The translations under genes and the position numbers were made by a program. Positions 31,641-43,237 of a stretch of 64,000 nucleotides of DNA are shown piece by piece (position 1 is the stretch's first letter; each line of letters starts with the position of its first letter). Location of the stretch: NCBI RefSeq assembly GCF_003589595.1, contig NW_020654422.1, forward strand, positions 8,350,921-8,414,920, given 5' to 3'. The notes under the pieces are model-generated. The model had not been told where the DNA came from. It was given only the letters and a program-made list of their open reading frames with translations, and did no database searches. Source of the DNA: Hyposmocoma kahamanoa (Eukaryota; Arthropoda; Insecta; Lepidoptera; Cosmopterigidae).

Positions 31641-33229
31641 TTTTAGGCACTAATAATAAAGATAAACTATTTTTGTCGCTTTGACAAATTACTCACTTAT
31701 CCTGTGTGATTTCCAGACCTCTGAACATTATATCGTACTGATAGTTTCTCCGAATTTTGCTATTCAAATTGCTTTGCTTTTTCCAGTGGTAATTATTCTA
31801 CTTTGTAATTCTCTACCCCTTTTAATCTTGTACTTCTTTAGCTCTCCTCCCAAGGAGCACACTTTATACGCCTTAAAACTGTTACATCTATAAGCAGTCT
31901 TAATATGGTATAGATTTAGATAATAGTTCTCTATAAATGGTTTTAGAAAAACGAAATTGTTCTTATAGACTTATTTCACTCAAGTCCAAATTTTAAAACC
32001 ATCTCAATACCAAACAACTAAATTAAGCGTAATCTCTCTTAAATACTCTTATAGTCCTTATTTTAAGTTTATCTGTAGAACAACTGATTATTTCTTGTAA
32101 AATTGTTCTATATACATCCAGTAAAGTCTATTTATACTCTAAAAGCTGGTGTTCTCAAGTTTATTCTTGATATATTTAATTTATAGACATTCTGTAGTGT
32201 TTGTACTTATTGACAAACGCGTCTTCAGTAGTTTTATTTAAAAAATACTACAATTAGGGTTTTTACTCTATTAGTCGTTGTAAGAGTTCATCCAAAATTG
32301 ATAAAGTAAAGAATATTAAAAGATTTGGTGGAAGTGGTGAACCTTGGATATTAAGTCACATCATTCGATACAATCAGCGTTGCCAATGCCAATTGTTCAA
32401 AATCCCCAATAATCACGGTTAAAATCCCGAAATTTGGGGAAAGCAAAGTTCATATTCCCCACAATTTCCCCACATCTCGAGTTTTCATTATTTATTAGAA
32501 ATACATCGCTTAAAAATATAATAAAGAATTAAGAAACTCAAAATGTAATAATCTATTACGTTTGCTGCGAATGTAAACAGAATGTAAAATGTAAAACTAA
32601 TTATAAAATTAGATGACCTTAAATCGTTTATTTATTTTAATTAGATTCAACATTAATCTATAACCAGTCTTTGAAAAAAAAAAAATCGTTTTTCTTTGCC
32701 TTACAAAATTAAATAAATTGATTATTTGTTGTGCATTTGGTGACACTATCTATATATGTTAATGTTAGAAATAGTCAATGAGTTTCGACCTATATTTAAT
32801 ATTTAAAGTTGACGAGTGGTAAGTTGTGGTGTGGAAGTACCAACTGCTCGGCTTTGTTTATCAATAGCTGATTTCGTTTTGCTTCATACCGGGGACCGGC
32901 CTAAGCGGGAGAAAGAATCACGAACTCAACACGCCCCGACTGGTAATTTTACAGTTCAGAACCAAGTGCTCTAATAATAATTCTATTTAAGCTGCTTGTT
33001 AATAATACGAGTGATGGGCGATGTTGAAAAACACGTTAATATAGTCCATGACAGTGTTTCTAACAGTAACGATCAAACTAGCGATGCATCAGCAATTGAT
33101 AGATTAAACAAAATGATAAAATGTTAGAATCCCCACAAAATCCCCAATCTCATTGAAATTCCCCACAATTTGGGGAATTCCTCAATTCGCGCGCGAGGCG
33201 GTCATGTTTGTTGACAAATAAATAAGAAG
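31641..33229. other. No firm gene; paired CCCCACAATT motifs near 32.4 and 33.15 kb
   Basis: Mostly AT-rich. Around 32395-32475 and 33125-33185 there are several CCCCAATAA/CCCCACAATTT and TTTGGGGAA motifs in both orientations, possibly the ends of an old inverted-repeat element. A 37-codon ATG frame (33014-33127) lies between them. Nothing else is recognised. Confidence 0.35.
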
Positions 33230-35870
33230 TGATAAAAACAATTGAAATGAGCGCGTAAACTACTGTACATCAATGTTGTGTATGTGTATTGTGCCGTCTG
33301 TCAACAGTTTAGATAATCTACCGCTATTCACGGAATGTTTGGGTAAAATAAGTGCAATTGTCGAAAATAATGACTGTGAGTGTGTGTTTTCGTTCGGAGA
33401 CTATAATGCGGATTTGCGTGCGCCCTTTGGTAAGGAGCTGCAGAGGTTCTGTGACGACTGGGACTGGGTATGTACCGACGCGCATATGCTCGGTGAGTCA
33501 TCTAACACTTACACCTATAAAAGTGAATTTTACGGTTCAACAAGTTGGTTAGACCACTGTCTAGCCACGGCTTCAGCCCATGACTTGTGTACTGGGGTCC
33601 AGATATTGTATGACGTGTACTGGTCGGATCATTACCCGCTGCTCATCGAATGTAATCTTAACCTGATCATACCGAAATCTACTACGGCTTCGAAAGTAGT
33701 AAATAATGTATTGTGGGGTAACAGAAATAATGACCAAATAGAAAAATATACTAGTCTTTGTAATAAATATTTAAGTAACATTTATGTGCCATATAACCTG
33801 TGTGGAGATTGTGTTAAAACATGCGGTAGCGAAACGCGCCTCAAATTATTGGATACTTTTTACAGCGACATTATAAATTCAATTCAAACAGCAGCTACAT
33901 TAACGGCACATAGTAAGAAAATGAGAAAGAAAGTTATAGGCTGGAATTATCATGTATTGCCCGTGTATAATGAGGCGCGTTTGGCTCACAGGACATGGTT
34001 AATGCACGGTTCTCCTTCTTGTGGCCCTGTGTATGATGACATCTATAATAAAAGAAAAGCGTTTAAAAATAAATTAAAATGGTGTCAGCGAAATCAAGAA
34101 AAAATAAATATGGACATTATAGCCTCGCACAGATCTAAAGGAAATTTTAGTCAATTTTGGAAAGACACTAACAAACTAAATTTTAAACAAAGTAGACCTA
34201 TTACAGTTAGCGGCCGTCATACTGGAAAAGATATTGCTAATGTGTTCATGTCGCAATTTAATGTGGAGAATTCATTGAGCTCTTTACCACCCGTTGGTGA
34301 CGGCGCATCTGGCTGTCGTGACCGGGTGGTGGAAACGAAATTACACTTTAAACCAGAACAAATCTGGAACTGTATATGTAAAATAAAACGTGGTAAATCG
34401 CCTGGTCACGACAGTTTAAGTATTGAACACATCCTTTATGGTGGGCCACTGCTGCATGAATACATAGCTATACTTTTTAATAGTTGCATTTCAAACAGTT
34501 ATTTGCCTGCGGATTTCATGCGAACGAATGTTGTTCCTATAGTGAAGAACAGGACCGGTGATCTGAGCAATCCCTCAAACTACCGACCCATCTCTCTCGC
34601 AACAATACTTTCAAAAGTACTAGAACGACTAATACATCCATCTATTACGGAAGCTGTAAAATTAAATGAAGCGCAGTTTGGATTTCGGCCCGGTCTCTCA
34701 ACAGACATGGCTATATATTGCCTAAAAAATACCATAAAGCATTACTTAAAAAGAAAAACAACTGTGTATGGCTGCTTTCTCAACCTAAGCCGTGCTTTTG
34801 ACACCATAAACTACCAGCTACTATGGTCAAAAATGATGAAAGCTGGTGTGCCAAGTAGTGTAACATGTCTGTTGAGATACTGGTACGGGAATCAAATTAA
34901 CGTGGTACGCTGGGAAGATGCGTTCTCTGAGGAATACAGGATGGTCTGCGGGGTTAGGCAGGGCGGGCTGACGTCACCGGTCTTGTTTAACCTTTATGTT
35001 AATGACCTGATGGAGGAACTTAGCAGTGCAGGAGTCGGTTGTCACGTCCCTGGAGAATGTGCAAACAACTTCAGCTACGCTGACGACATGGCATTGTTAA
35101 GTCCCTCTATTAGTGGAATGAGAAAACTGATTGCCATATGTGAGCGGTATGCTGTCTCTGATGGTCTTCATTACAACGTGAAAAAGACAGAAGTTATGAT
35201 ATTCAAATATGACAAAGGGCCTGAGATTGTTGCACCCGTTACATTACTTGGGTCAACATTAACAGTGGTATCTACTTTAAAATATCTAGGACACATTATT
35301 ACCGATAGACTCACGGATAATGAGGACCTTGAGAGGCAGCGCCGAGCCATCTCTGTAAAAAGCAATATGCTGGCACGGCGGTTTGCGCGCTGCTCAGACC
35401 AGGTAAAGGTCACCCTGTTCCGGGCATACTGTCAGGCGTTTTATACCAGTCAGCTGTGGTATAGCTACACTAAACGGTCATTCGGCATGTTACGGGTGCA
35501 GTATAATAACGCATTTCGTACCATGTTGGGTTTGTCATGGCGTTGCAGCGCATCTGGTATGTTTGCCCTGAACAGGGTGGACGATTTTTACGCTTTAATG
35601 AGAAAACGAAAATGGTCTTTTACTGAGAGGCTAAAGAACTCGAAAAACTTATTGGTGCAAGTCATTTTTTCGCGATGCTATTGTTGTTTTTAGGCGTTTT
35701 TGTAATTATTATTATTTCACAGTTTTTAATCATAGTGTAATTTTAATCTAATTTTTAATCTAATTTTTTAATTTTTATATTTTTAAATTTAATTATATGT
35801 AATTTTGTAAATTAATGGGATTTATGCCTAAATAAATAAATTTATTATTATTATTATTATTATAATAGAA
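33230..35870 (+). mobile_element. LINE with endonuclease and RT, 5'-truncated
   Basis: Plus-strand non-LTR retrotransposon. Coding sequence runs to 35693, followed by a ~130-bp T-rich 3' UTR and a TAAATAAATAAA plus ATT-repeat tail (35830-35868). The 5' end lies within the endonuclease domain or has eroded just before it. The start is placed at about 33230 only because no endonuclease-like sequence is seen further left. Confidence 0.75.
33273..35693 (+). CDS. LINE endonuclease (partial) and reverse transcriptase, 806 codons
   Basis: A long frame with no stop. Residues 1-150 hold the second half of an APE-type endonuclease: FSFGDYNADL, STSWLDHCLAT and YWSDHYPLL, the usual D-N, LD and SDH motifs. 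A linker follows. RT starts around residue 380: GHDSLSIEHI, NYRPISLATILSKVLERL, FGFRPGLST, GCFLNLSRAFDTI, CGVRQGGLTSPVLFNLYVND and FSYADDMALL. The first catalytic Asp position reads Asn (FLN instead of FLD), which should inactivate polymerisation, while YADD is intact. The C-terminal part (QVKVTLFRAYCQAFYTSQLW, YNNAFRTMLGL) fits a LINE clade with a GVRQGG motif whose identity I cannot fix. The initiator methionine is only the first available. Confidence 0.85.
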   Translation: MLCMCIVPSVNSLDNLPLFTECLGKISAIVENNDCECVFSFGDYNADLRAPFGKELQRFCDDWDWVCTDAHMLGESSNTYTYKSEFYGSTSWLDHCLATASAHDLCTGVQILYDVYWSDHYPLLIECNLNLIIPKSTTASKVVNNVLWGNRNNDQIEKYTSLCNKYLSNIYVPYNLCGDCVKTCGSETRLKLLDTFYSDIINSIQTAATLTAHSKKMRKKVIGWNYHVLPVYNEARLAHRTWLMHGSPSCGPVYDDIYNKRKAFKNKLKWCQRNQEKINMDIIASHRSKGNFSQFWKDTNKLNFKQSRPITVSGRHTGKDIANVFMSQFNVENSLSSLPPVGDGASGCRDRVVETKLHFKPEQIWNCICKIKRGKSPGHDSLSIEHILYGGPLLHEYIAILFNSCISNSYLPADFMRTNVVPIVKNRTGDLSNPSNYRPISLATILSKVLERLIHPSITEAVKLNEAQFGFRPGLSTDMAIYCLKNTIKHYLKRKTTVYGCFLNLSRAFDTINYQLLWSKMMKAGVPSSVTCLLRYWYGNQINVVRWEDAFSEEYRMVCGVRQGGLTSPVLFNLYVNDLMEELSSAGVGCHVPGECANNFSYADDMALLSPSISGMRKLIAICERYAVSDGLHYNVKKTEVMIFKYDKGPEIVAPVTLLGSTLTVVSTLKYLGHIITDRLTDNEDLERQRRAISVKSNMLARRFARCSDQVKVTLFRAYCQAFYTSQLWYSYTKRSFGMLRVQYNNAFRTMLGLSWRCSASGMFALNRVDDFYALMRKRKWSFTERLKNSKNLLVQVIFSRCYCCF

Positions 35871-36012
35871 TACAGTGAAATCATTGTGTGAAATGTGGTT
35901 GGCGTGAAGAAATAACCTCAATTTTGTAATGAAAATTTCTTTCAACATAAGTTAGGTATGTCATTAAAACATTCCTTATATTTATATGATAGGGAATTTA
36001 TCCACCTTTCTT

Positions 36013-36624
36013 GCCGCTCACGCGATACTTGCAGCCGTAGACGCATACCGCACCTAGAGGTGCCGGTGATGATTTTATACCGATTTATCGGATATCGCAG
36101 TTATAACTGGTAAAAGAACTAATATTAATTGCTATTTCGGTAACTACTCTAGCAAACCATAAAGTTTTTAATGCCTGGGTCTGTCATTAAAAAAAATAAA
36201 GAACTTCAAAAATACGTCACGAGAATCGTGTGAGTGTTGTTGTTTGGGCTGGTGATTTCGGTGTTTATTTATTGAAAACATACCGTAAGTTGCGTTTTTT
36301 AAGTTTACCCTGAATATAAATGTTCATAAACTATACTTTAAGGAGTAATTTCATGGTAAACGTTAGAACCACTTAAACGGAATATTATCATATTTATCCC
36401 AGTACACAAAAAATTTCATTAGTAATTTTTAAGTGCAGGGTTTGCAGTGTAATACTGCATTTTATTTGAGATGTTTTTATTGGTAGTACGGAGGGTATTT
36501 ATTTTGCAATGCAGAATAATAATTTTTATTTATAAAAAACTTGTATTTAAACTGAATATTTTTCTAATTTGCGAAACCAAATAGTCGCCATTTTGCAGTA
36601 GGAGGAGCGCATCGCGTGAGCGGC
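36013..36624. mobile_element. Terminal-inverted-repeat element, tandem copy 1
   Basis: Bounded by perfect 14-bp inverted repeats GCCGCTCACGCGAT (36013-36026) and its complement (36611-36624). The interior has no open frame above background, so the element is non-autonomous. Landmarks include 'GTAGACGCATACC', 'AGAGGTGCCGGTGATGATTT' and 'CATTTTGCAGTAGGAGGAGC'. A second copy follows after 11 bp in the same orientation. Confidence 0.75.
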
Positions 36625-36635
36625 TAATCACTTAT

Positions 36636-37237
36636 CCGCTCACGCGATACATGCAGCCGTAGACGCATACCACACCTAGAGGTGCCGGTGATGATTTTAT
36701 ACCGATTTATCGGATATCGAAGTTATAACAGGTAAAAGAACTAATATTAATTGCTATTTCGGTAACTACTCTAGCAAACCATAAAGTTTTTAATGCCTGG
36801 GTCTGTCATTTAAAAAAATAAACAACTTCAAAAATGCGTTACGACAATCGTGTGTGTTATTGTTTGGGTTGGTGATTTCGATGTTTATTTATTGAAAACA
36901 TACCGTAAGTTGCGTTTTTTAAGTTTACCCTGAATATAAATGTTTATAAACTATACTTTAAGGAGTAATTTCATGGTAAACGTTAGGACCACTCAAACGG
37001 AATATTATCATATTTATCCAAGTACACCAAAAATTTCATTAGTGCATTTTAAGTGCAGGATTTGCAGTGTATTACTGCATTTTATTTGAGATGTTTTTGT
37101 TGGTAGTACGGAGGGTATTTATTTGGCAATAATAAATAATAATTTTTATTTATAAAAACTTGTATTTAAACTGAATATTTTTCTAATTTGCGAAACCAAA
37201 TTGCCGCCATTTTGCGGTAGGAGGAGCGCCTGAGCGG
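36636..37237. mobile_element. Terminal-inverted-repeat element, tandem copy 2
   Basis: Head-to-tail second copy, offset by 622 bp and closely similar to copy 1. The left end is CCGCTCACGCGAT (36636-36648). The right end is degenerate, CGCCTGAGCGG (37227-37237). Scattered substitutions and small indels separate the copies, so the duplication is not brand-new. Confidence 0.75.
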
Positions 37238-38590
37238 ATATAACACATATAATTATACAGAATAACGTTTTTTTGCGACAAATTGGATCTTTTTCATTGT
37301 TTTTTTTGACCTAGTGTTTAGAAAAGTTTTTTATTGCATAATACGCTTACTATCCTGTCTATATTTATAAAGGTTTTGTAATACTCTCAAAATAAAAATA
37401 CGCTTAGAAACATCGCGTTTTGTAGACAATCATAAAAGCTTCATAGGAGTGAATATTCTTCTACAAGATCAACTACATTAAAGCAAGTAAAAATAATCTT
37501 TTCGTATTCTAAAGTTTTTCTATAGATAAAGCTATAGACAAAATGCCCCAACAGGGTTTTGAAAAAAACTTTAAATTCTTATTGCCATTTTTATTTTTAA
37601 AGAATAAAGACTATTAATATAGACTATGAAGTAGCCGAGAACAGACTATAAATTATCTAAAAACTGTCTACATTCTACAAATGGACTTATAGTAGGAGGG
37701 TTAGAAGAGTTACTTGAGAACACTATCTACAGAAAGTTTCTCAAAACACTCTTGTGATCTACTAACAAAGTTGTGCCCACTTTTACTTTAAATTATCTAG
37801 AAACCTGCTTCGAGATATCTTGAGGAAATTTGAACTCTTCAAATATTCAATCGAATTAAATTCTATTAGATATCTTATAGTATATATTTAGATATGGGTG
37901 TGATGCTTGGGCAATGCCTTCTAACTCGACAACAAAAGAACGCCTACTTCATATTTCCTGCAGTTTGTTTATTTCATGACAACTACTGAATCTTGGTGAC
38001 ATATGTACTGTATCTTGGTAAGTGCATCCAACATTGCATCCAACATAATGGTTGCCTGTAGCTACCAATCCATTAACTCAATGAGTCGAAACTAACCACA
38101 ATGTGAGTTCAGACCCATTACTATGTAAGCAGGCTTCTGTTTGCTTGTCAACATTATTTAATGTACCCGTTATATCCTACCGATTCTTCTAACAGAAAGT
38201 GTTGATTTTCGTCCATATTATTAAAATAAACACGAAAGCGAGCAAGAATACCTTTTGTACATCTGAGGACAGCGGCAAATGTTTATTTCTGAAATTGGTT
38301 TTGTTTGTGCTTTGCAACGAGAATAACAGATTTGCTACGAGTACCTATGCACACTATGATCGCGAGGATTGTGGAGACCTAGGATACATTGGCAATCAAA
38401 CCTCCATAGTGATCTAAGTTTAGCTTTTTCGATGTTAGCTGTGCGATTCGAGTTACACGCTTTGTACAGTCAAGAGAACAACAAGCTTGACAGTTTCGAC
38501 TTTGGACTTTCTTATTTTAAGCGTCAAGCTTAAAGTTGCTCCGTAGTGTCTGCCGTGAGATACAGGCGTGACAATATGTACGTAGGTACT
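37238..38590. other. No recognisable gene
   Basis: AT-rich DNA. The frame at 38199-38417 shows no domain. No transposon termini recognised. Confidence 0.45.
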
Positions 38591-38597
38591 ACACAGT

Positions 38598-38800
38598 TTA
38601 GAATGAAGTGATCGTTTTCAGAGGCGAATTGAACGTTAATAAAACCTGGTGCTGGTAGGGTAGCAGGTTTAAGTGGGGCAAGAAATGCNNNNNNNNNNGT
38701 TTAGTGGAGAAAAGACACGCCTGCGTTTTGGTAGCATTAAATTTGACAAGATTGGCATCGCCCCAATCGGAGACTGTCTTAAGTGTCAAATTCAAACTTT
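38598..38800 (-). pseudogene. Jockey-type LINE fragment
   Basis: The minus strand reads TVSDWGDANLVKFNATKTQA, the region just after the YADD box, and matches the same block in the larger fragment at 40983-42480. The assembly gap at 38689-38698 falls inside it. Nothing of the element remains on either side. Confidence 0.7.
38689..38698. other. Assembly gap of 10 N
   Basis: Ten undetermined bases, probably a placeholder of unknown true length inside a LINE fragment. Confidence 0.99.
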
Positions 38801-39059
38801 AAAAATTATTATATTACACATATGATATTACGTGAGAAAGTTGTTTTAATAAATTTAAATTTTTAAAGTAATTTCTTCCGTAGTTTAATTCCAAATTGTC
38901 AAAAGAATGTAAAATAGTTACTTGATTTTTATAAGACCCAGTTGGTAAATCGACTATTTGGTGGTGGCATCTGGTTTCGACCAATCAGTGAGCTAAGTTT
39001 ATAGAGATTAATATTTTTACACTAGCGTCACAGTACATTTATGAAAATGTAATTTATGT

Positions 39060-39365
39060 TAACAAAAATTGTATTTTTTTATGAAAAATAGTGACAGACG
39101 TAACATTAATACAAGGAATAAAATTCATTTAAGGGGACTGTAGACGCTTCTGTAATAAGACTCCAATTAATATTCAAAATTTGCCATTTACGAGATTTAA
39201 AACTACAGTGAAACAAAATCTTTATACTAAAGGCTTTTGCGTACTTGGATGAGAAAAATCCGTGGTAGTGACTCGTTTAGCTCCTGCAGATATTTTCAAT
39301 GTAAGATTTTTGAAATAAATATTGTACCTATATGATAAATGTAGGTATTCAAATGCATATTTACA
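39060..39365 (+). pseudogene. CR1/Jockey-group LINE 3' end, internally deleted
   Basis: From 'ATGAAAAATAGTGACAGACG' (39079) the sequence follows the C-terminal end of the LINE at 50680-50930: CATTTAAGGGG, ACGAGATTTAAAACTACAGT, then GCGTACTTGGATGA and ATCCGTGGTAG. Two blocks present in the larger copy are missing. The 3' UTR follows to about 39365. Same family as the fragments at 17.3 and 50.7 kb. Confidence 0.7.
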
Positions 39366-39749
39366 AAGAGCAACCGCTAGAGTTTCTTGCTCATTCTGCT
39401 CAGGGATATCGGCGTTATCGTAGACAAGTGGAGTCACCGCCACCAACAAATAGCATTAAGTTTTTTTACAATCAGTTTATGTTGCTACACTAAAGTGTAC
39501 ACTTGTGAAAAAAAAAATTGTTATGTAAAAAATGCAAGAGTTTTTATTTTACGTTCTCCTAACTTACGTGTGGAACATTTGAACAAGGCGTTCAATTCAG
39601 TTCGTTTTAAAATTTTGTTTGTCTATTGCGACTTGAATCTGTTATAACTTCTGTAACAAGTTGCTAGAATTAATATAATATTTTTACATTAATTCATTTT
39701 TATTCGGGACTTAATCATGTATAAAACATATTTTAATTCATATTTTAAT

Positions 39750-40620
39750 TACCTTGACGTTTCGGACGTCCATGGACCGAAGGGACTGAAGATGCGGGAA
39801 CACCTTCTAGCCATGGGAGTTTTTCTAACTACCCGCACTTGCTCTTCATTATTTATTTGTGCATAGGGTTGTCACTAGACCGACACACAACACTCATGAC
39901 ATCCGGCGACTTGTCGGGCGATACTTGATGTCCTTGATTTGATGATGACTGGATCCCACGACGATAAGTGGGGGAGGCTATTTGACTTACGATTGGCCGC
40001 AAAAGCACATTGGTTTTATATACTTTAAGTAATGCTTACAGTCTCGGCGGTTGCACAATTTTAGGCAAGTATAATCGTTTATAAACGTCTTCCTCGAACA
40101 ATTCCCTATGATCTCTGACGACTGCCCTCATACGGCGCGAGTGAGTCTGGCAGTAGAGTTGTATGAGACAGGCTTATATTCGGGAGTGTCAATTAATAAA
40201 GGTTGTACTCTGCTATCGTAATCAACAGAGTTCATCACCACAATGGTATTTCCCTTATCAGCACCAACCAGCATATCCTCGTTCTTCCTTAGGTCCTCAA
40301 GAGCTGATCGCTCTTCTGCAGTAACATTACTTTTCGGTAGCCTCACTATTCTGAGAATAACCGCAACATCCTGTCTAAACACCTCCACATCACCAGAAGG
40401 CACCCAGTTCCGCGTTATTGCTTCTTCCACTCTGCTGATTACTGCCTCATATGGAACCGGTTTCGGTGTCAAAGCAAAATTCAACCCCTTCTCCAGTACA
40501 CTTACGGTTGGATCTTAGTGTGGGACAAATTTATAACGGTGTTAGGTTTAGCACAGCGACTTCCACCTGCATTCACGTTTTTTCCATAACGAAGAAGCCA
40601 TTTTGTCATATTTCTTTTTA
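39750..40620 (-). pseudogene. Penelope-like element, RT N-terminal fragment
   Basis: The minus-strand frame 40484-40128 reads MNFALTPKPVPYEAVIS, RQDVAVILRI, LPKSNVTAEERSALEDL and GADKGNTIVVMNSVDY. This is the N-terminal and finger region of Penelope-like reverse transcriptases (the 'NFALTP' and 'ADKGN..VV' blocks). The rest of the RT and the nuclease are absent. The left flank at 39752-39820, around 'TTGACGTTTCGGACGTCCAT', recalls the 'CGACGTTTCGGGCC' terminal region of the 48-kb copy. This copy is internally deleted or truncated and belongs to a subfamily of its own. Confidence 0.75.
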
Positions 40621-40982
40621 TGTACCTCATTACGCAACTCAGAAATACGCTCCGCCTACTGATCGTTACTGCGCGTGCAAAACCGCGGAAGAGCAGTTGG
40701 TAAATACCGCGTAACAGCAAAGGTACAAAATTGAAATATGGCGCCAAGAGATCCTTAACGCTAACTCACCTAAGCTAGATCTCACAGAATTTTAATTAGC
40801 CTCTAAGAAACCTCATTTTTGCCATCGAAACAATACCGCGAAACAGTAGCAATGCTGAAATTGGCCGCAGTTCGCGTATTTACCAAATTAATGAAGAAGT
40901 TATAACACGATCTTTGCACGAAACCTACGACTAAGAGAACTAAGAGATCAAATTCATCAAGACGAAGTAATGTTAAAAAGTA

Positions 40983-42480
40983 TTATTTGAAAGTTAATGA
41001 TAAAAAGGAAAATAAATGGAGACAGTCGGGCATCAGTATGAATATATCACGAAAAGTTTGAGTCAGCTTAAAGGAACTCCGTTTTGTTGAGCATAGACAC
41101 ACCTGCGTTTTCGTAGCGTTAAATTTGACAAGATTGGCATCGCCCCAATCGGAGACTGCCTGGAGTGACAAATCAAAACGGTTAACCATGGACTTTCGAC
41201 AAAACTGGTTTTCCTCTCCACTGACCCTTGCATTGGTTAAGTACCTATCTATCTACAACTGTGCTACCATCAGCATACGCAAAGGAACTAACATATCATT
41301 GATATGCAGCAGAAAGAGAGTTGCAGACATTACGGAACCCTGAGGAACTCCCTATCGATTGCCGTATGTTCGGAAGAGTAGCCTTCTAAGACCACTCGGA
41401 CAAGCCCATAAGAGGGAAGCTTACTTAAAAGGCTTGCGTGCTAGACCCTGTCAAAGGCTTTAGAAATGTCTAAGGACACTGCAAGTGCCTCGCCTTGCTT
41501 TTTTACAGCCTCGCTCCATATGTGACAGGCATACACAAGAAAATCCCCAGTAGATCGCCCTCGTGGGAATCCGTACTGGCGATCACTAATGATGTTGTTG
41601 GCTTCAAGGTACGCCAAGAGACGGTTATTGAGTACACGTTCCATAATCTTGCAGAGTACGGAAGTGACTGAGATAGGTCTATAGTTGACAGGGTCAGCTC
41701 TGCTTCCCTTTTTCGGCACATGTTGCACGTGTACAAGCTTCCACGACTTGGGAACGACACCAGTCTGTGAGTGAGAGGTGGTACAGGCGTGTGAGAACAG
41801 GAGACAACTCAGGCGCACAGTTACGCAGGATTATTGCTGGAATTCCATCTGGTCCGCTAGTTTTATTTATGTCTAGATTTTGCAGAGTTTTAAGTACCTG
41901 TTTTTGACGTATGCGAACTGGCAACATAGTGCAGCCAGCCTGAGGTAAAGTAGGTGATAGGTTCCCTGCGGCATCCAAACGCGATCTCTCTGCAAAGAGT
42001 GAAGCAATAAAATTCGCCTTCTCTTCTGCTGTATGAGCCAGCGAGCCATCCGGCCTCAGCAGAGGTGGTAAAGATGAGCGACAAAAGTTAGATTGGATCG
42101 CTTTGGCCAGGAACCAAAAGAATTTGCTGCCTGCTGGATAAGAGGCAAGCTTGGCCCCTATGCGGCGCACATGGTCGAACTTAGCCTTACGTAACATACT
42201 TTTGCACTTCTTGGCGGCCTTATTAAAAGCATTCTTCAAATTCTGAGTACTCGGAGCTTTGCGCAGTCGAGCATCTGCCCAAGTTTGGTACGCGGACTGT
42301 TTACGTGTTTCAGCACAACTACAATCAGAGTAAAACCATGGACGAGCTTGGGGTCCATTAGGTACATCAGAGTATGGTATGTAACACTCCCAAACGCAAA
42401 ACCTCGACTACAGCATCAGCACAGCTCGACGAGTCTCCTGAAATAAAGCACGCCTGTCAGGGGTATGACGCAAAGTCATG
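40983..42480 (-). pseudogene. Jockey-type LINE, RT region with frameshifts
   Basis: Minus strand, in order: an endonuclease-RT linker (about 42400-42240, including VPNGPQARPWF), then a frame 42239-41694 with KFFWFLAKAIQSNF and LDINKTSGPDGIPAI. A frameshift leads to 41818-41441 with DPVNYRPISVTSVLCKIMER, YGFPRGRSTGDFLVY and the first catalytic block LDISKAFDRV. Further shifted pieces continue to the post-YADD block at 41189-40983 (VSDWGDANLVKFNATKTQ). The YADD box itself is not readable. The motif set fits Jockey-clade LINEs. At least two frameshifts and the missing ends make it inactive. Confidence 0.8.
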
Positions 42481-43237
42481 TACGTCAGCTGTGTATTATA
42501 GTCTTAGACTATGGAAATAATTTTTTCTAAGATTATAGTGGGTAATATCGTAATAAACAAAATAGGGTGGCGTGGCTACAGAGCAAGACACTACCTTTTA
42601 ATTATATTTGTGCAAGACATTTAACAAGATTAAGCTGCTGTGATTTTCAAAAAACTTATGAGACTGTTTTTTTTGTTATTCTTAATTGCACATATTTTCA
42701 AACTAAAAAATTTAGTAACACTTTTATCTCGAGAACTTACCTTATTTTTAACTTACTGTATAAAAAGATTTCTATATAATTTGACTACGAACAGTTACAA
42801 TTTATTATTTATCTGATAATACTTTTTTGGGCTAAGAAGATGTTTGTTTTAGAACCTTTTTTGTTAATTTATTATTATTATGACCCTGTATTGTCCCAGA
42901 GAAGGACAAAAGCCACCTTGCTTTCTGTCACTTTTGCCCCTTAGTTATAATAAAATCAAACTTTAATACAATGTTTCATTTCAATCCCGCGCACCTCCTA
43001 ACAGTATACTACTTTTTCTGTAACGTTACTACCAAACCGCGTTAGTGACTTTATCTGGAATCTAAACAAGTTATGGGCAAACTTACGTTATTTTTCTACA
43101 AAATGAATCGCAAAGAAGTAGCTATAGAGTTCAGTCGGTAAAATATAGTTCAATAGCTAAGATATTAAGTTTTTTATTCCTCCTGTAAAATCGTGAAAAC
43201 GCTGTTACGCGGTATTTACAAAGTGCTGCAATTGTCC
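42481..43237. other. No recognisable gene
   Basis: AT-rich. The frame at 42567-42779 has no domain. A 'GAGAAGGACAAAAGCCACCT' stretch near 42900 may be an old repeat but was not matched within the window. Confidence 0.4.

Noticed and set aside
36013..37237. Satellite array
   Set aside because: Only two units, each bounded by terminal inverted repeats; better explained as two transposon copies.
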